Assembly: GCF_037076465.1 (NCBI RefSeq)
Contig: NZ_AP028908.1
Location: 2,418,001 to 2,482,000 of the forward strand
Source: Pectobacterium araliae
Lineage (GTDB): Bacteria; Pseudomonadota; Gammaproteobacteria; Enterobacterales; Enterobacteriaceae
DNA length: 64,000 nt
Direction of reading: 5' to 3'
Position 1 is the stretch's first letter, and each line of letters opens with the position of its first letter. Below the pieces are notes generated by a model. That model was not told where the DNA came from, did not search any database, and worked only from the letters and a program-made list of their open reading frames with translations. The translations under genes and the position numbers were made by a program. This document shows positions 34,985-43,596 of the stretch, piece after piece.

Positions 34985-34994
34985 TGATGCATCA
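34985..34994. promoter_or_regulatory. TGATGCATCA palindrome, candidate GntR operator (copy 3)
   Basis: Perfect palindrome in TTGATGCATCATA, 85 bp before the start of the importer receptor gene. A further half-site (CATCA, in ATACATCAGC) follows immediately. Confidence 0.6.
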
Positions 34995-35156
34995 TACATC
35001 AGCATAATTATGCAAAAAGAAATGAGCATAAACTGTGCCAATACAGAAATTTTATTGATGTTTTACTAAAACGGCGGCGGGAATGGTGATGAGAAACAAC
35101 AAGGTTGTGCGGTCAGCATGTTGCCCTGGTTGTATTTCGCCATTTTTGCCATGTTG

Positions 35157-35239
35157 TGGTGCAAGCCAGCATTGCCTTGCACCACCCAGACACATTGCGC
35201 GTCTGATACCCGCGTGCCGATAGGGGCTATCGACACGCG
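35157..35239. terminator. two hairpins downstream of gabD
   Basis: TGGTGCAAG/CTTGCACCA (35157-35184) and a 13-bp stem with one mismatch, CGCGTGCCGATAG/CTATCGACACGCG (35211-35239), follow the gabD stop in its direction of transcription. Neither is followed by a good U run on the minus strand. They may end or stabilise the gabTD message. Confidence 0.4.
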
Positions 35240-35254
35240 TTTCTTACCGACGAT

Positions 35255-36727
35255 CTATCGTGAGAGATCGACGCAGAGATATTTCATTTCCAGATAATCT
35301 TCGATACCGAAACGTGAGCCTTCGCGTCCCAGCCCAGACTGCTTCACCCCGCCAAACGGCGCGACTTCATTCGAGATCAATCCGGTATTAATGCCGACCA
35401 TGCCGTAGTCCAACGCTTCCGGCACTGTCCACTGGCGTACCGCATCGCGCGTGTAAACATAAGCAGCCAATCCGAACTCGGTATCGTTGGCCATCGCAAT
35501 GGCTTCTGCTTCATCGCTGAAACGGAACAGCGGCGCGACTGGCCCAAACGTCTCTTCACGGGCGAAACGCATCTCACGCGTCACCTCGCCAACGATGGTC
35601 GGCGTGAAGAACGTACCGCCCAGTTCGTGGCGTTTCCCCCCCAACAGTAGCGTCGCTCCGCGAGATAACGCATCGGCAATGTGCTGCTCGACTTTGTTAA
35701 TTGCATCGGCATCAATCAGCGGCCCCTGCGTCACGCCCGGCTGTGTACCGTCGCCTACGTTTAATTTACGGACTTCTTCGATCAGCCGTTCTACCAGCGT
35801 TGGGTAAATCCCGTTCTGTACATAGATGCGATTCGCACAGACGCAGGTCTGCCCGCTGTTGCGGAACTTGGAGGCCAGAATGCCTTTCACTGCCTGATCC
35901 ACATCGGCATCATCGAACACGATAAACGGCGCATTACCCCCCAGTTCCAACGAGAGTTTTTTCACCGTCGGCGCGCTCTGCGCCATCAGGATGCGACCCA
36001 CTTCCGTCGAGCCAGTGAAGCTTAGCTTGCGCACCACCGGGCTATCGCACAGCACCTTGCCCACGGACTGTGCATCACCGACGATCACCTGCAACACGCC
36101 GCGCGGAATACCCGCCTGCTGTGCTAACTCCGCCAGCGCCAGTGCGGTAAACGGCGTCTGCTCCGCAGGTTTAACGATCATCGTACAGCCCGCCGCCAGT
36201 GCGGGGCCGACTTTACGGGTAATCATCGCCGCTGGGAAATTCCACGGCGTAATCGCCGCACACACGCCAATGGGTTGCTTAATCACCATCAGGCGCTGCT
36301 GTCCCTGCGGCGATTGCAGTACGCTACCTTCAATACGTTTGGCTTCTTCCGCAAACCAGTCGATGAAACTGGTGGCATAAGCGATTTCGCCACGCGCTTC
36401 CGCCAGCGGTTTTCCCTGCTCCGCCGTCAGCAGCGCAGCCAGATCCTCCTGATTGTCCATCATCAGGCGCGCCCACGCCTGCAATAGCGCGGCACGTTCT
36501 TTTCCCGTCTTCTTACGCCACTCAACCAACGCCCGTTCCGCAGCAGTAATCGCCTGCTCAGTTTGTGACACCGTCACGAGTGGCACATTACCCAACACCT
36601 CACCCGTCGCCGGATTGGTAACATCCAGACGTTCACCGTTTTGACCATCTTGCCACTCGCCGTCAATCAGGCAGTGTTGACGGAATAAGCGTTGTTGTTT
36701 CAGTGAAATAGACTGTTTCAGTTGCAT
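35255..36727 (-). CDS. gabD: succinate-semialdehyde dehydrogenase (NADP+ type), 490 aa
   Basis: An aldehyde dehydrogenase with the GabD pattern: ITPWNFPAAMITRKVGPALA, catalytic general base E in LSLELGGNAPFIVFDDAD, nucleophile Cys in FRNSGQTCVCANR, and APFGGVKQSGLGREGS near the C-terminus. The two-residue-spaced Cys pair (CVC) is typical of GabD enzymes. The length of 490 compares with 482 in E. coli GabD. It lies 10 bp after gabT in the same direction. Together they convert 4-aminobutyrate via succinate semialdehyde to succinate. The enzyme is cytoplasmic. Confidence 0.92.
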   Translation of the reverse strand: MQLKQSISLKQQRLFRQHCLIDGEWQDGQNGERLDVTNPATGEVLGNVPLVTVSQTEQAITAAERALVEWRKKTGKERAALLQAWARLMMDNQEDLAALLTAEQGKPLAEARGEIAYATSFIDWFAEEAKRIEGSVLQSPQGQQRLMVIKQPIGVCAAITPWNFPAAMITRKVGPALAAGCTMIVKPAEQTPFTALALAELAQQAGIPRGVLQVIVGDAQSVGKVLCDSPVVRKLSFTGSTEVGRILMAQSAPTVKKLSLELGGNAPFIVFDDADVDQAVKGILASKFRNSGQTCVCANRIYVQNGIYPTLVERLIEEVRKLNVGDGTQPGVTQGPLIDADAINKVEQHIADALSRGATLLLGGKRHELGGTFFTPTIVGEVTREMRFAREETFGPVAPLFRFSDEAEAIAMANDTEFGLAAYVYTRDAVRQWTVPEALDYGMVGINTGLISNEVAPFGGVKQSGLGREGSRFGIEDYLEMKYLCVDLSR

Positions 36728-36737
36728 AGCATCTCTT

Positions 36738-38003
36738 CTATTGTGTTAATACGCGCGTCAGGATGTTCATCGCCTTGCTGAACTGCTCATCAGGAACCGT
36801 CAGCGGATACAGGAAACGAATCACGTTGCCATGCACACCGCAGGTCAGCAGCAGTAAGCCCGCCTCTAACGCGCTTTTCTGAAATTGACGGGTAATCTCT
36901 GCTGAAGGCTTACCCGTGCCCGGATCGTTAAATTCAGCGGCAACCATCGATCCTTGTGCACGAATCGCCACCAGTGCCGGACACTGCGCTTTTACTTTTT
37001 CCAGCGTTTCGACCAACGCAGCGCCCAGCCGCTGCGCCCGTTGGCACAATTTTTCTTCTTCAATCACGTCCAATACCGCCAGCGCAGAAGCAACCGACAG
37101 TGGGTTACCCGCATAGGTGCCGCCCAATCCGCCCGGCGAGGGAGCATCCATGACGTCAACACGGCCGACCACGCCAGAGATCGGGAAGCCGCCGCCCAGG
37201 CTTTTCGCCATGGTGATCAGATCCGCTTTTTCTGCGTAATACTCCATCGCAAACAGTTTGCCGGTACGGGCAAAGCCCGTCTGCACTTCGTCGGCAATCA
37301 GCAGGATACCATGCTCGTCACACAGCTTACGCAGCCCGCTGATAAAGGCCGGCGGCGCGACGTGGAAACCGCCTTCGCCCTGTACCGGTTCCAGCAGAAT
37401 AGCGGCAACCTGATCGGCGGCGATATCGGTATGCATCAGACGTTCGACGCTTTCCAGTGCCTGTTCAACGGTGATGCCTTGCTTCTCATTCGGATAAAGC
37501 GCGTGAAAAATAGAGCCGGGGAACGGGCCGAACCCGGTGGAATACGGTGCCACTTTGCCCGTCAGCGTCATAGTCAATAACGTGCGGCCATGAAACGCCG
37601 CGTTGAAGGCAATCACGCCGGGGCGTTTGGTGTAAGCGCGGGCGATTTTCACCGCGTTTTCCACCGCTTCGGCTCCGGTGGTAAAGAACGTGGTTTTTGC
37701 CGCACCTTGAATCGGTGCCAGCGCGTTAATACGCTCAGCCAGCGTAACGTAGCTGCCGTAAGGGACAATCTGATAAGCCGTATGGGTAAAGCGATCCAAC
37801 TGTTCGCGCACCGCCGCGACAATCTTCGGGTGACGATGCCCGGTGTTCAGTACCGCAATCCCGGCAGCGAAATCGATAAACTCTCGCCCTTCAACATCCC
37901 ATAGGGTGCTGTTTTCCGCACGCTCAGCATAGAAATCACACATGACGCCCACACCACGCGGCGTGGCGGCCAGACGGCGTTGATTCAGTTCGCTATTCTT
38001 CAT
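36738..38003 (-). CDS. gabT: 4-aminobutyrate aminotransferase, 421 aa
   Basis: A class-III PLP enzyme with FFTTGAEAVENAVKIARAYT, FHGRTLLTMTLTGK, ADEVQTGFARTG and the Schiff-base Lys in ITMAKSLGGGFPISG, all as in E. coli GabT/PuuE. The start at 38003 (MKNSELNQRR) follows a GGAG at seven bases and gives 421 aa, near the family length of 426; the Met at 38027 is less likely. It forms an operon with gabD and is divergent from a MocR-type regulator. It transfers the amino group of GABA to 2-oxoglutarate. Confidence 0.92.
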   Translation of the reverse strand: MKNSELNQRRLAATPRGVGVMCDFYAERAENSTLWDVEGREFIDFAAGIAVLNTGHRHPKIVAAVREQLDRFTHTAYQIVPYGSYVTLAERINALAPIQGAAKTTFFTTGAEAVENAVKIARAYTKRPGVIAFNAAFHGRTLLTMTLTGKVAPYSTGFGPFPGSIFHALYPNEKQGITVEQALESVERLMHTDIAADQVAAILLEPVQGEGGFHVAPPAFISGLRKLCDEHGILLIADEVQTGFARTGKLFAMEYYAEKADLITMAKSLGGGFPISGVVGRVDVMDAPSPGGLGGTYAGNPLSVASALAVLDVIEEEKLCQRAQRLGAALVETLEKVKAQCPALVAIRAQGSMVAAEFNDPGTGKPSAEITRQFQKSALEAGLLLLTCGVHGNVIRFLYPLTVPDEQFSKAMNILTRVLTQ

Positions 38004-38075
38004 GGTTTGCTCCGGTATCCCAAACACATCTGTTAGTTGAAGATGATTAGTTGAACAATGACAATTAGTTTAGTT

Positions 38076-38129
38076 GCAAGATGAGTCGCAAGATGATGAT
38101 GTCATTTAGACGCGAGATGGTTCTATAAT
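38076..38129. promoter_or_regulatory. MocR/GabR-type operator repeats and promoter
   Basis: The string GCAAGATGA occurs at 38076-38084 and 38088-38096 (12-bp period), and GCGAGATG at 38112-38119, exactly 24 bp further. Direct repeats at such helical spacing are the usual targets of dimeric MocR regulators such as GabR. A TATAAT -10 element for the plus-strand regulator gene lies at 38124-38129. The sites lie between the divergent gabT and mocR starts. Confidence 0.6.
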
Positions 38130-38163
38130 CCAGTGCCAGTTTTGAATATTTGAAGGATCCACT

Positions 38164-39657
38164 TTGCGCTCACTTCTGACCGACTTATTGCTTCAGCGTT
38201 TAGCCACCCAGCAGGATGGTGCGCTGAACAAACGTGTATACGACAGCATCCGGCTAGCGATTCTTGATGGCGCGATTGCCGCAGGTACGCGCCTGCCATC
38301 GTCACGCGATCTGGCACAGCAGCTGTCTCTGTCACGCAATACCGTGCTGACGGCTTACGAGCAGCTACTGGCAGAAGGCTATATTGACGCACGCAAAGGA
38401 AGCGGGACCTTCGTCACGGAACAGTTACCTGATGGCAATATGCTGCCAGTGAGCAGCAGTAATGCGGGGGAAATACGAGAGCCTAAGCATGAGCTTTCGC
38501 GTCGCGGTATGCATCTGCTGGGTTATGCCGGGGCTTCCATTCGCCAATGGGGGGCATTTATGCCCGGTATTCCCGATATCGCCAGCTTCCCGCATGATTT
38601 ATGGCGGCGGATTCAGACACGTCTGACACGGCGCGTTCGTCCTGAACAACTTTCTTACTCGCCCATTGGTGGCTGTCCAGAACTCCAGTTGGCGCTGGTG
38701 GATTATCTACGTGTCGCCCGTTCCGTCGAGTGTACGCCGGAACAGGTTCTGATTACCGAAGGCACGCATCAGGCAATGGATTTGCTGGCTAAAATGCTGT
38801 GCAACCCCGGCGATTTGGCATGGATTGAAGATCCCTGCTACTGGGGGATTCGTAATGTCCTGACGATTAACGGCCTGCGCATTGCTCCCATCAATGTTGA
38901 TGAACAGGGTCTGGCACCGCCAGAAACGCTTTCGCCCGATACGGCTCCACGGTTGATATGCGTGACACCGTCACATCAGTATCCGCTAGGCGCAGTGATG
39001 AGCCTGGCACGTCGCCAACGGTTGCTGGCTCTGGCACAAGAGCATGGTTGCTGGGTGGTGGAAGATGATTATGACAGCGAGTTCCGCTTTTCCGGCAGCC
39101 CAATCCCCGCGCTGCAAGGGCTCCAGACGCAATCCCCGGTGATCTACATCGGTACATTCAGTAAAACGCTCTACCCCGGCCTGCGCGTCAGCTACATGGT
39201 GTTACCGCCACTGCTGGCGCAGTCGCTAAAGACAGCACATTCCGAGCTTTACCGCGGCGGACACTGGCTCACGCAGGCGACGCTTGCGCAGTTTATCCGC
39301 GAAGGCCACTACGCCGCACATATCCGCCGCATGCGTTTGCTGTATGCCAAACGGCGCGCGCTATTGACGTCGCTGATCGAACAGCATCTGGGCGCCGATT
39401 ACGTCGGGGACAATAGCAATGCCGGGCTGCATATGTTGCTCAGCCTACCGCCCCACATTGATGATGTCGTGCTGAGCGCCGCGATCTTGCGCCGTGGTGT
39501 AATGGTTAAACCGCTTTCCAGTTACTACCTGCAACCGACGCCGCAGCGCGGTTTATTGCTGGGCTATGCCAGCGTCGAAGAGCCTCAAATGGAGCAGGCT
39601 TTTTCCGTGATTGTGGCGTGTATTCAGGCACTGGATACCCATCATTCTGACGTCTGA
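38164..39657 (+). CDS. MocR-family regulator with aminotransferase-like domain (GabR/PdxR type), 497 aa
   Basis: An N-terminal GntR winged helix (about 15-85, VYDSIRLAILDGAIAAGTRLPSSRDLAQQL) is fused to a fold-type-I aminotransferase domain that binds PLP: SPIGGCPELQLALVDYLR, DDYDSEFRFSG and the lysine in YIGTFSKTLYPGLR. The likely start is a TTG at 38164 preceded by GAAGGA. GabR of Bacillus activates gabTD when GABA forms an adduct with PLP; the divergent gabTD operon and the direct-repeat operators fit the same job here. PdxR-like function is the alternative. Confidence 0.88.
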   Translation: MRSLLTDLLLQRLATQQDGALNKRVYDSIRLAILDGAIAAGTRLPSSRDLAQQLSLSRNTVLTAYEQLLAEGYIDARKGSGTFVTEQLPDGNMLPVSSSNAGEIREPKHELSRRGMHLLGYAGASIRQWGAFMPGIPDIASFPHDLWRRIQTRLTRRVRPEQLSYSPIGGCPELQLALVDYLRVARSVECTPEQVLITEGTHQAMDLLAKMLCNPGDLAWIEDPCYWGIRNVLTINGLRIAPINVDEQGLAPPETLSPDTAPRLICVTPSHQYPLGAVMSLARRQRLLALAQEHGCWVVEDDYDSEFRFSGSPIPALQGLQTQSPVIYIGTFSKTLYPGLRVSYMVLPPLLAQSLKTAHSELYRGGHWLTQATLAQFIREGHYAAHIRRMRLLYAKRRALLTSLIEQHLGADYVGDNSNAGLHMLLSLPPHIDDVVLSAAILRRGVMVKPLSSYYLQPTPQRGLLLGYASVEEPQMEQAFSVIVACIQALDTHHSDV

Positions 39658-39850
39658 CCGATCCGCATTTTCACACCAGTCCATTTGCACCGGTACGGTG
39701 CCATCCTCCATCAATGCGCTCCATTACGGCGCACCCGTTGTGGTGAAGGCTGGCGTGATGACGCATTGCTGCGCGGTATTTCCTGCTCGTTCAGCATCCG
39801 GCATGGTTTATGCATTCTTATGAATAACAGTGACTGCCGGAGAATGAAAA

Positions 39851-40945
39851 ATGAGAAATTATGTCAGCTTCAGGAATGTTCAGAAGACCTATGACGGCGA
39901 CCGCCTGATCGTCAAAAACCTGAATCTGGATATCCGCGAAGGTGAATTTCTGACCCTGCTTGGGCCATCCGGCTCGGGAAAAACCACCAGTTTGATGATG
40001 CTCGCCGGGTTTGAAACCCCGACGCAGGGGGAAATTATGCTGCGCGATGCACCGCTGCATCATCTCCCACCGCACCAGCGCGACATCGGCATGGTGTTTC
40101 AGAACTACGCCCTGTTTCCACACATGACCGTAGCGGAGAATCTGGCATTTCCGCTCTCTATCCGCCGTCTGAATCGTGCCGATATCAAAGAGAAAGTGGA
40201 TCGGGTATTGGATCGTGTGAAGCTCACCAGCCTGGCCGATCGCTACCCTGCACAGATGTCCGGTGGCCAGCAGCAGCGTGTCGCGCTGGCTCGCGCATTG
40301 GTCTTCGAACCGAAACTGGTGCTGATGGATGAACCTCTGGGTGCGTTGGATAAGCAACTACGCGAACATATGCAACTGGAAATCAAAGAGTTACACCAAT
40401 CGCTGGAATTGACCGTGGTGTACGTCACCCATGACCAAAGCGAAGCAATGACGATGTCCAACCGCGTCGCCGTATTTAACGACGGCGTAATTCAACAGAT
40501 GGACAGCCCCAGCGACATCTACGAAAAGCCGGAAAATGCGTTTGTGGCGCAGTTTATCGGCGAAAACAATACGCTTCTTGCCACACGCGGCGAGGCAGAA
40601 GGCGCGTTCTATCGTACAACGCTGGATGACGGCACCTCACTGCGCGCGTTGAAAGTCCGCCCCAGCTCACCGGGTCGAAAAATTACGCTCTGCATCCGCC
40701 CCGAACGTATTCACGTCAACGCGGCTCACGTCGATGACACTATGCAACACGTCAAAGCCCGCATTCAACAGTTCATCTATCTGGGCGATCACGTCAGGAT
40801 GATGACGGAAGTGGCAGGTCAGCCGCAGTTTATGGTGAAGCTCCCCGCCAGCGACATTCAGCCGCACTGGAAAGCGGGCACCGAAGTCAATCTGTCATGG
40901 CAGCCGGAGCACCTGCGCGCGCTGGATAGCATCATTACGCATTAA
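39851..40945 (+). CDS. PotA-type ABC transporter ATP-binding protein, 364 aa
   Basis: Walker A GPSGSGKTT, the signature MSGGQQQRVALARAL and Walker B LVLMDEPLGALD are complete. A C-terminal TOBE domain (about 285-360, ending WQPEHLRALDS) is typical of spermidine/putrescine-type ATPases. GGAG precedes the ATG at good spacing. It is 5 kb from the permease and receptor genes and on the opposite strand, yet no other partner exists in the window, so it very likely energises that importer. The 193 bp upstream contain a small hairpin (GCACCG/CGGTGC at 39687-39701) and no gene. Confidence 0.88.
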   Translation: MRNYVSFRNVQKTYDGDRLIVKNLNLDIREGEFLTLLGPSGSGKTTSLMMLAGFETPTQGEIMLRDAPLHHLPPHQRDIGMVFQNYALFPHMTVAENLAFPLSIRRLNRADIKEKVDRVLDRVKLTSLADRYPAQMSGGQQQRVALARALVFEPKLVLMDEPLGALDKQLREHMQLEIKELHQSLELTVVYVTHDQSEAMTMSNRVAVFNDGVIQQMDSPSDIYEKPENAFVAQFIGENNTLLATRGEAEGAFYRTTLDDGTSLRALKVRPSSPGRKITLCIRPERIHVNAAHVDDTMQHVKARIQQFIYLGDHVRMMTEVAGQPQFMVKLPASDIQPHWKAGTEVNLSWQPEHLRALDSIITH

Positions 40946-41026
40946 TCGTGACGCGCTGACAGCACAAGGTACAACTCAGGCAGGAAATAAGCATGTTGCC
41001 CCTGAACAGGGGCAACGAATACAGCG

Positions 41027-41275
41027 CTAGTCTCGAATCTTGCGGTACACCCACAGCACGACAATCGCGCCAACAACCGCCACCACAAAACTGCCGAAAT
41101 TAAAGCCATCGACCCGACCAAACCCAAAGAAAACGCTGATATAGCCGCCCACAACGGCACCGACAATCCCGAGCAACACCGTCAGGATAAAGCCGCCGCC
41201 GTCTTTACCGGGCATAACCCACTTAGCCAAAATCCCCGCAATCAAGCCAAAAATAATCCAGGACAGAATCCCCAT
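41027..41275 (-). CDS. GlsB/YeaQ/YmgE family membrane protein, 82 aa
   Basis: A small inner-membrane protein of the transglycosylase-associated family (name historic, function unproven). It has three hydrophobic helices, with the conserved GLIAGILAKWVMPG and LLGIVGAVVGGYI segments and Gly-rich turns. The start at 41275 (MGILSWIIFG) is preceded by AGGAG; the longer frame to 41329 is not supported. In E. coli such genes are stress-induced, often by RpoS. Confidence 0.85.
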   Translation of the reverse strand: MGILSWIIFGLIAGILAKWVMPGKDGGGFILTVLLGIVGAVVGGYISVFFGFGRVDGFNFGSFVVAVVGAIVVLWVYRKIRD

Positions 41276-41430
41276 ACCTACTCCTCGCGTTTTCGTTTCA
41301 CCACACCCGACGTTGCCATTCGTTGGCAAATCGAGACGTTAAGCAAGTATAGGTTAAGATTGAGGAAGTGTGTGGGTGATGCAACGGATGATCAATAGTG
41401 CATGTCGTTTAATCGCATTAAAAATAGCCC

Positions 41431-42054
41431 TTACTCCTTCGCATACAAATACACCGACGCCCGTGATACCCCCAGATGCTGGGCGATGGTTTCCATCGAT
41501 TTTTTGACTTCCAGCAGGCCGTTGTCTTTCAGTTCCTGAAGCAGGATTTTTCTGTCCTGCGCTTTTAACGCCCGTGGCGTGGTAGCAAGTCGGGCGGCGA
41601 AGTGATCGATGTGTTGTCTGATCGCCGCCGCACCGTTTGGCTCCAGATGCTCGGTCACAGAGTCAGAAGCGAGCTGGGTAAACTGTGCCAGCGCATTCTG
41701 CATGCCGCGGAATAGCGTCATGTCGACGTTCAGGCACAGCGCCGCGACATAGTCGCCTTGCGCATTTTTGATGCCGACCGAGGTGCTTTTTACTGGACGT
41801 CCGTCAGCAAATTGGTTGGCGTAATTCGCTAAAATATTAGGAAATTCAGGCGAGGCGATACGGGCAAGGCCCAACTCCGTTGCGGGTGCACCCACCTCTC
41901 TGCCGGATAGATTATTGTGAATGGAAAGTATCGCGTGCTCTGGGTTCTTCAGATCGTGCACGACCACTTCACAGAATGGCGCAAACGTCTCGCTCAACCC
42001 TTTCGCTATCGCCTCTAACTGCGTCAACAGCAGACCTTCTCCAGATGTAGACAT
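41431..42054 (-). CDS. YheO/DauR-like PAS-HTH transcriptional regulator, 207 aa
   Basis: An N-terminal YheO-type PAS domain (about 10-120; VVVHDLKNPEHAILSIHNNLSGREVG) precedes a C-terminal helix-turn-helix (about 165-207; METIAQHLGVSRASVYLYAKE). The start at 42054 (MSTSGEG) is preceded by GGAG at five bases. DauR, the best-known member, represses D-arginine catabolism in Pseudomonas. Here the gene is divergent from a hydroxyaspartate ammonia-lyase-like gene, and a 23-bp palindrome lies between them. So a role in regulating that gene is likely. Confidence 0.85.
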   Translation of the reverse strand: MSTSGEGLLLTQLEAIAKGLSETFAPFCEVVVHDLKNPEHAILSIHNNLSGREVGAPATELGLARIASPEFPNILANYANQFADGRPVKSTSVGIKNAQGDYVAALCLNVDMTLFRGMQNALAQFTQLASDSVTEHLEPNGAAAIRQHIDHFAARLATTPRALKAQDRKILLQELKDNGLLEVKKSMETIAQHLGVSRASVYLYAKE

Positions 42055-42168
42055 CTTATCTCCAATCGCAGCAGCGTTTTCTGCCGCAAAGTGTACCACA
42101 CGCCCGCGTTTCGCTTTCTTTCAGCGGCAGATGACACTCATACACAATCCATAACTTGAAAATAAATC

Positions 42169-42191
42169 AAATTAGACAATTTATCTAATTT
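42169..42191. promoter_or_regulatory. 23-bp palindrome, candidate operator of the YheO-like regulator
   Basis: AAATTAGA-N7-TCTAATTT is a perfect 8-bp inverted repeat in the A+T-rich region between the divergent regulator and dehydratase genes. It overlaps the likely promoter zone of the dehydratase gene, whose start codon is about 84 bp away. Confidence 0.55.
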
Positions 42192-42274
42192 TATATATTT
42201 TGTTTATTCGGTTTTCAACAACATCGGGACAACGGCTCCGGTGTGTACAATCACGACGAGCAGGTGATACAGAT

Positions 42275-43249
42275 ATGAGCGACTTACGCCTCCCAACCTA
42301 CGACGATGTGGTAGCCGCAGCGGAACGTATTGATGGCTATGCCAATAAAACGCCAGTGATGACATCGCGCACGGTCAATGACGCATTCGGTGCAGAGCTT
42401 TTCTTCAAGTGTGAAAACTTGCAGCGCATGGGCGCATTCAAGTTTCGCGGTGCGATGAACGCACTGTTGCAGTTCTCGGACGAGCAGAAAGCCGCTGGCG
42501 TGGTCACCTTTTCTTCCGGTAATCATGCGCAGGCGATTGCGCTGGCCGCCAAATTGCTCGGCATTCCAGCAACGATTGTTATGCCACACGATGCCCCGGC
42601 GGCAAAGGTCGCCGCCACACGCGGTTACGGCGGGAACGTGGTGGAATACAACCGATATACCGAAGATCGTGAACAGATCGGTAACGATCTGGCGAAAAAG
42701 CATGGCCTGACGCTCATCCCCCCTTACGACCACCCGTATGTCATTGCTGGGCAAGGCACGGCGGCGAAAGAGTTGTTAGAAGAAACCGGTGAACTGGACG
42801 CCCTGTTCGTCTGCTTAGGCGGCGGCGGATTGTTGGCAGGCTCCGCACTTTCTGCTCGTCAGCTATCCCCACAGTGCAAAATTTATGGCGTCGAACCCCT
42901 CGCAGGCAACGACGGACAACAATCTTTCCGCAACGGCACGATTGTGCATATCGATACGCCCAAAACCATCGCCGACGGCGCACAGACCCAGCATTTGGGC
43001 AACTATACCTTCCCTCTGATTCGCCAGAACGTCGACGATATCCTGACCGTGACGGATGACGATCTGATTGACGCGATGCGGTTTTACGCTGAACGCATGA
43101 AAATCGTCGTTGAGCCGACGGGATGTCTTAGTTTTGCGGCAGCACGCAACCTCAAAGAATCACTACGTGGTAAACGCATCGGTATTATTATCAGCGGCGG
43201 GAATGTCGATATCAGCCGCTATGGCACATTTTTGACTGGCGATGCCTAA
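42275..43249 (+). CDS. threo-3-hydroxyaspartate ammonia-lyase / serine racemase-like PLP enzyme, 324 aa
   Basis: A fold-type-II PLP enzyme. The Schiff-base Lys is K56 in AFKFRGAMNAL, the substrate loop is SSGNHAQA (80-87) and the phosphate is held by the GGGGLLAGSAL loop. The short, single-domain length (about 320 aa, no ACT regulatory domain) separates it from biosynthetic threonine dehydratase and matches serine racemase and hydroxyaspartate ammonia-lyase. The start at 42275 (MSDLRLPTYDDV) matches the family N-terminus; the frame upstream to 42200 is not needed. The following fragment looks like other hydroxyaspartate-pathway genes, which favours the hydroxyaspartate activity. Confidence 0.82.
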   Translation: MSDLRLPTYDDVVAAAERIDGYANKTPVMTSRTVNDAFGAELFFKCENLQRMGAFKFRGAMNALLQFSDEQKAAGVVTFSSGNHAQAIALAAKLLGIPATIVMPHDAPAAKVAATRGYGGNVVEYNRYTEDREQIGNDLAKKHGLTLIPPYDHPYVIAGQGTAAKELLEETGELDALFVCLGGGGLLAGSALSARQLSPQCKIYGVEPLAGNDGQQSFRNGTIVHIDTPKTIADGAQTQHLGNYTFPLIRQNVDDILTVTDDDLIDAMRFYAERMKIVVEPTGCLSFAAARNLKESLRGKRIGIIISGGNVDISRYGTFLTGDA

Positions 43250-43258
43250 GAAAAAACG

Positions 43259-43516
43259 ATGATCTTTATTTCTGAAGCCGAATCCGCGGCGCTCATCAGT
43301 CATGAGCTAGCTTATGATGCCGTGCGTGATAGCAGAAAATCCTCAGATATGGCGCAAGAGCTCAAGGCTGCCGGGCTGGATGCGCAAATCAGCGATGCCG
43401 GACAGCGTGTTCGATCGCTGGGGATAGCCTGTCCTATGCTCAGCGTCGGTGCCACACCGACAGCGTATTTTGCCGACGAGGCGCGTAGCGTAATGCCGCC
43501 GTCAAATTGCCATTGA
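43259..43516 (+). pseudogene. fused remnant of two catabolic genes
   Basis: An 85-codon frame starting 9 bp after the dehydratase gene. Its first 22 or so residues (MIFISEAESAALISHELAYDA) look like the N-terminus of an ornithine cyclodeaminase/iminosuccinate reductase-family protein. The rest (ELKAAGLDAQI... CPMLSVGATPTAYFADEARS) looks like an internal segment of a D-threonine aldolase/D-serine dehydratase-like protein. The natural proteins are over 300 aa each, so this is a deletion scar joining two genes. It is not expected to be functional. In beta-hydroxyaspartate cycle loci these two families neighbour the dehydratase. Confidence 0.65.
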
Positions 43517-43596
43517 TGCAGGCGGCTGTAGCAGTTATCCATAAAATCTTGTCCATCGCGCTGCCAGCAGATTGAAGCATGGTATGCTGACATCGC

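Noticed and set aside
39611..39894. Two overlapping ORFs between the MocR gene and the ATPase gene
   Set aside because: They overlap the ends of confidently called genes, have no motif and differ in frame; the region is treated as intergenic.
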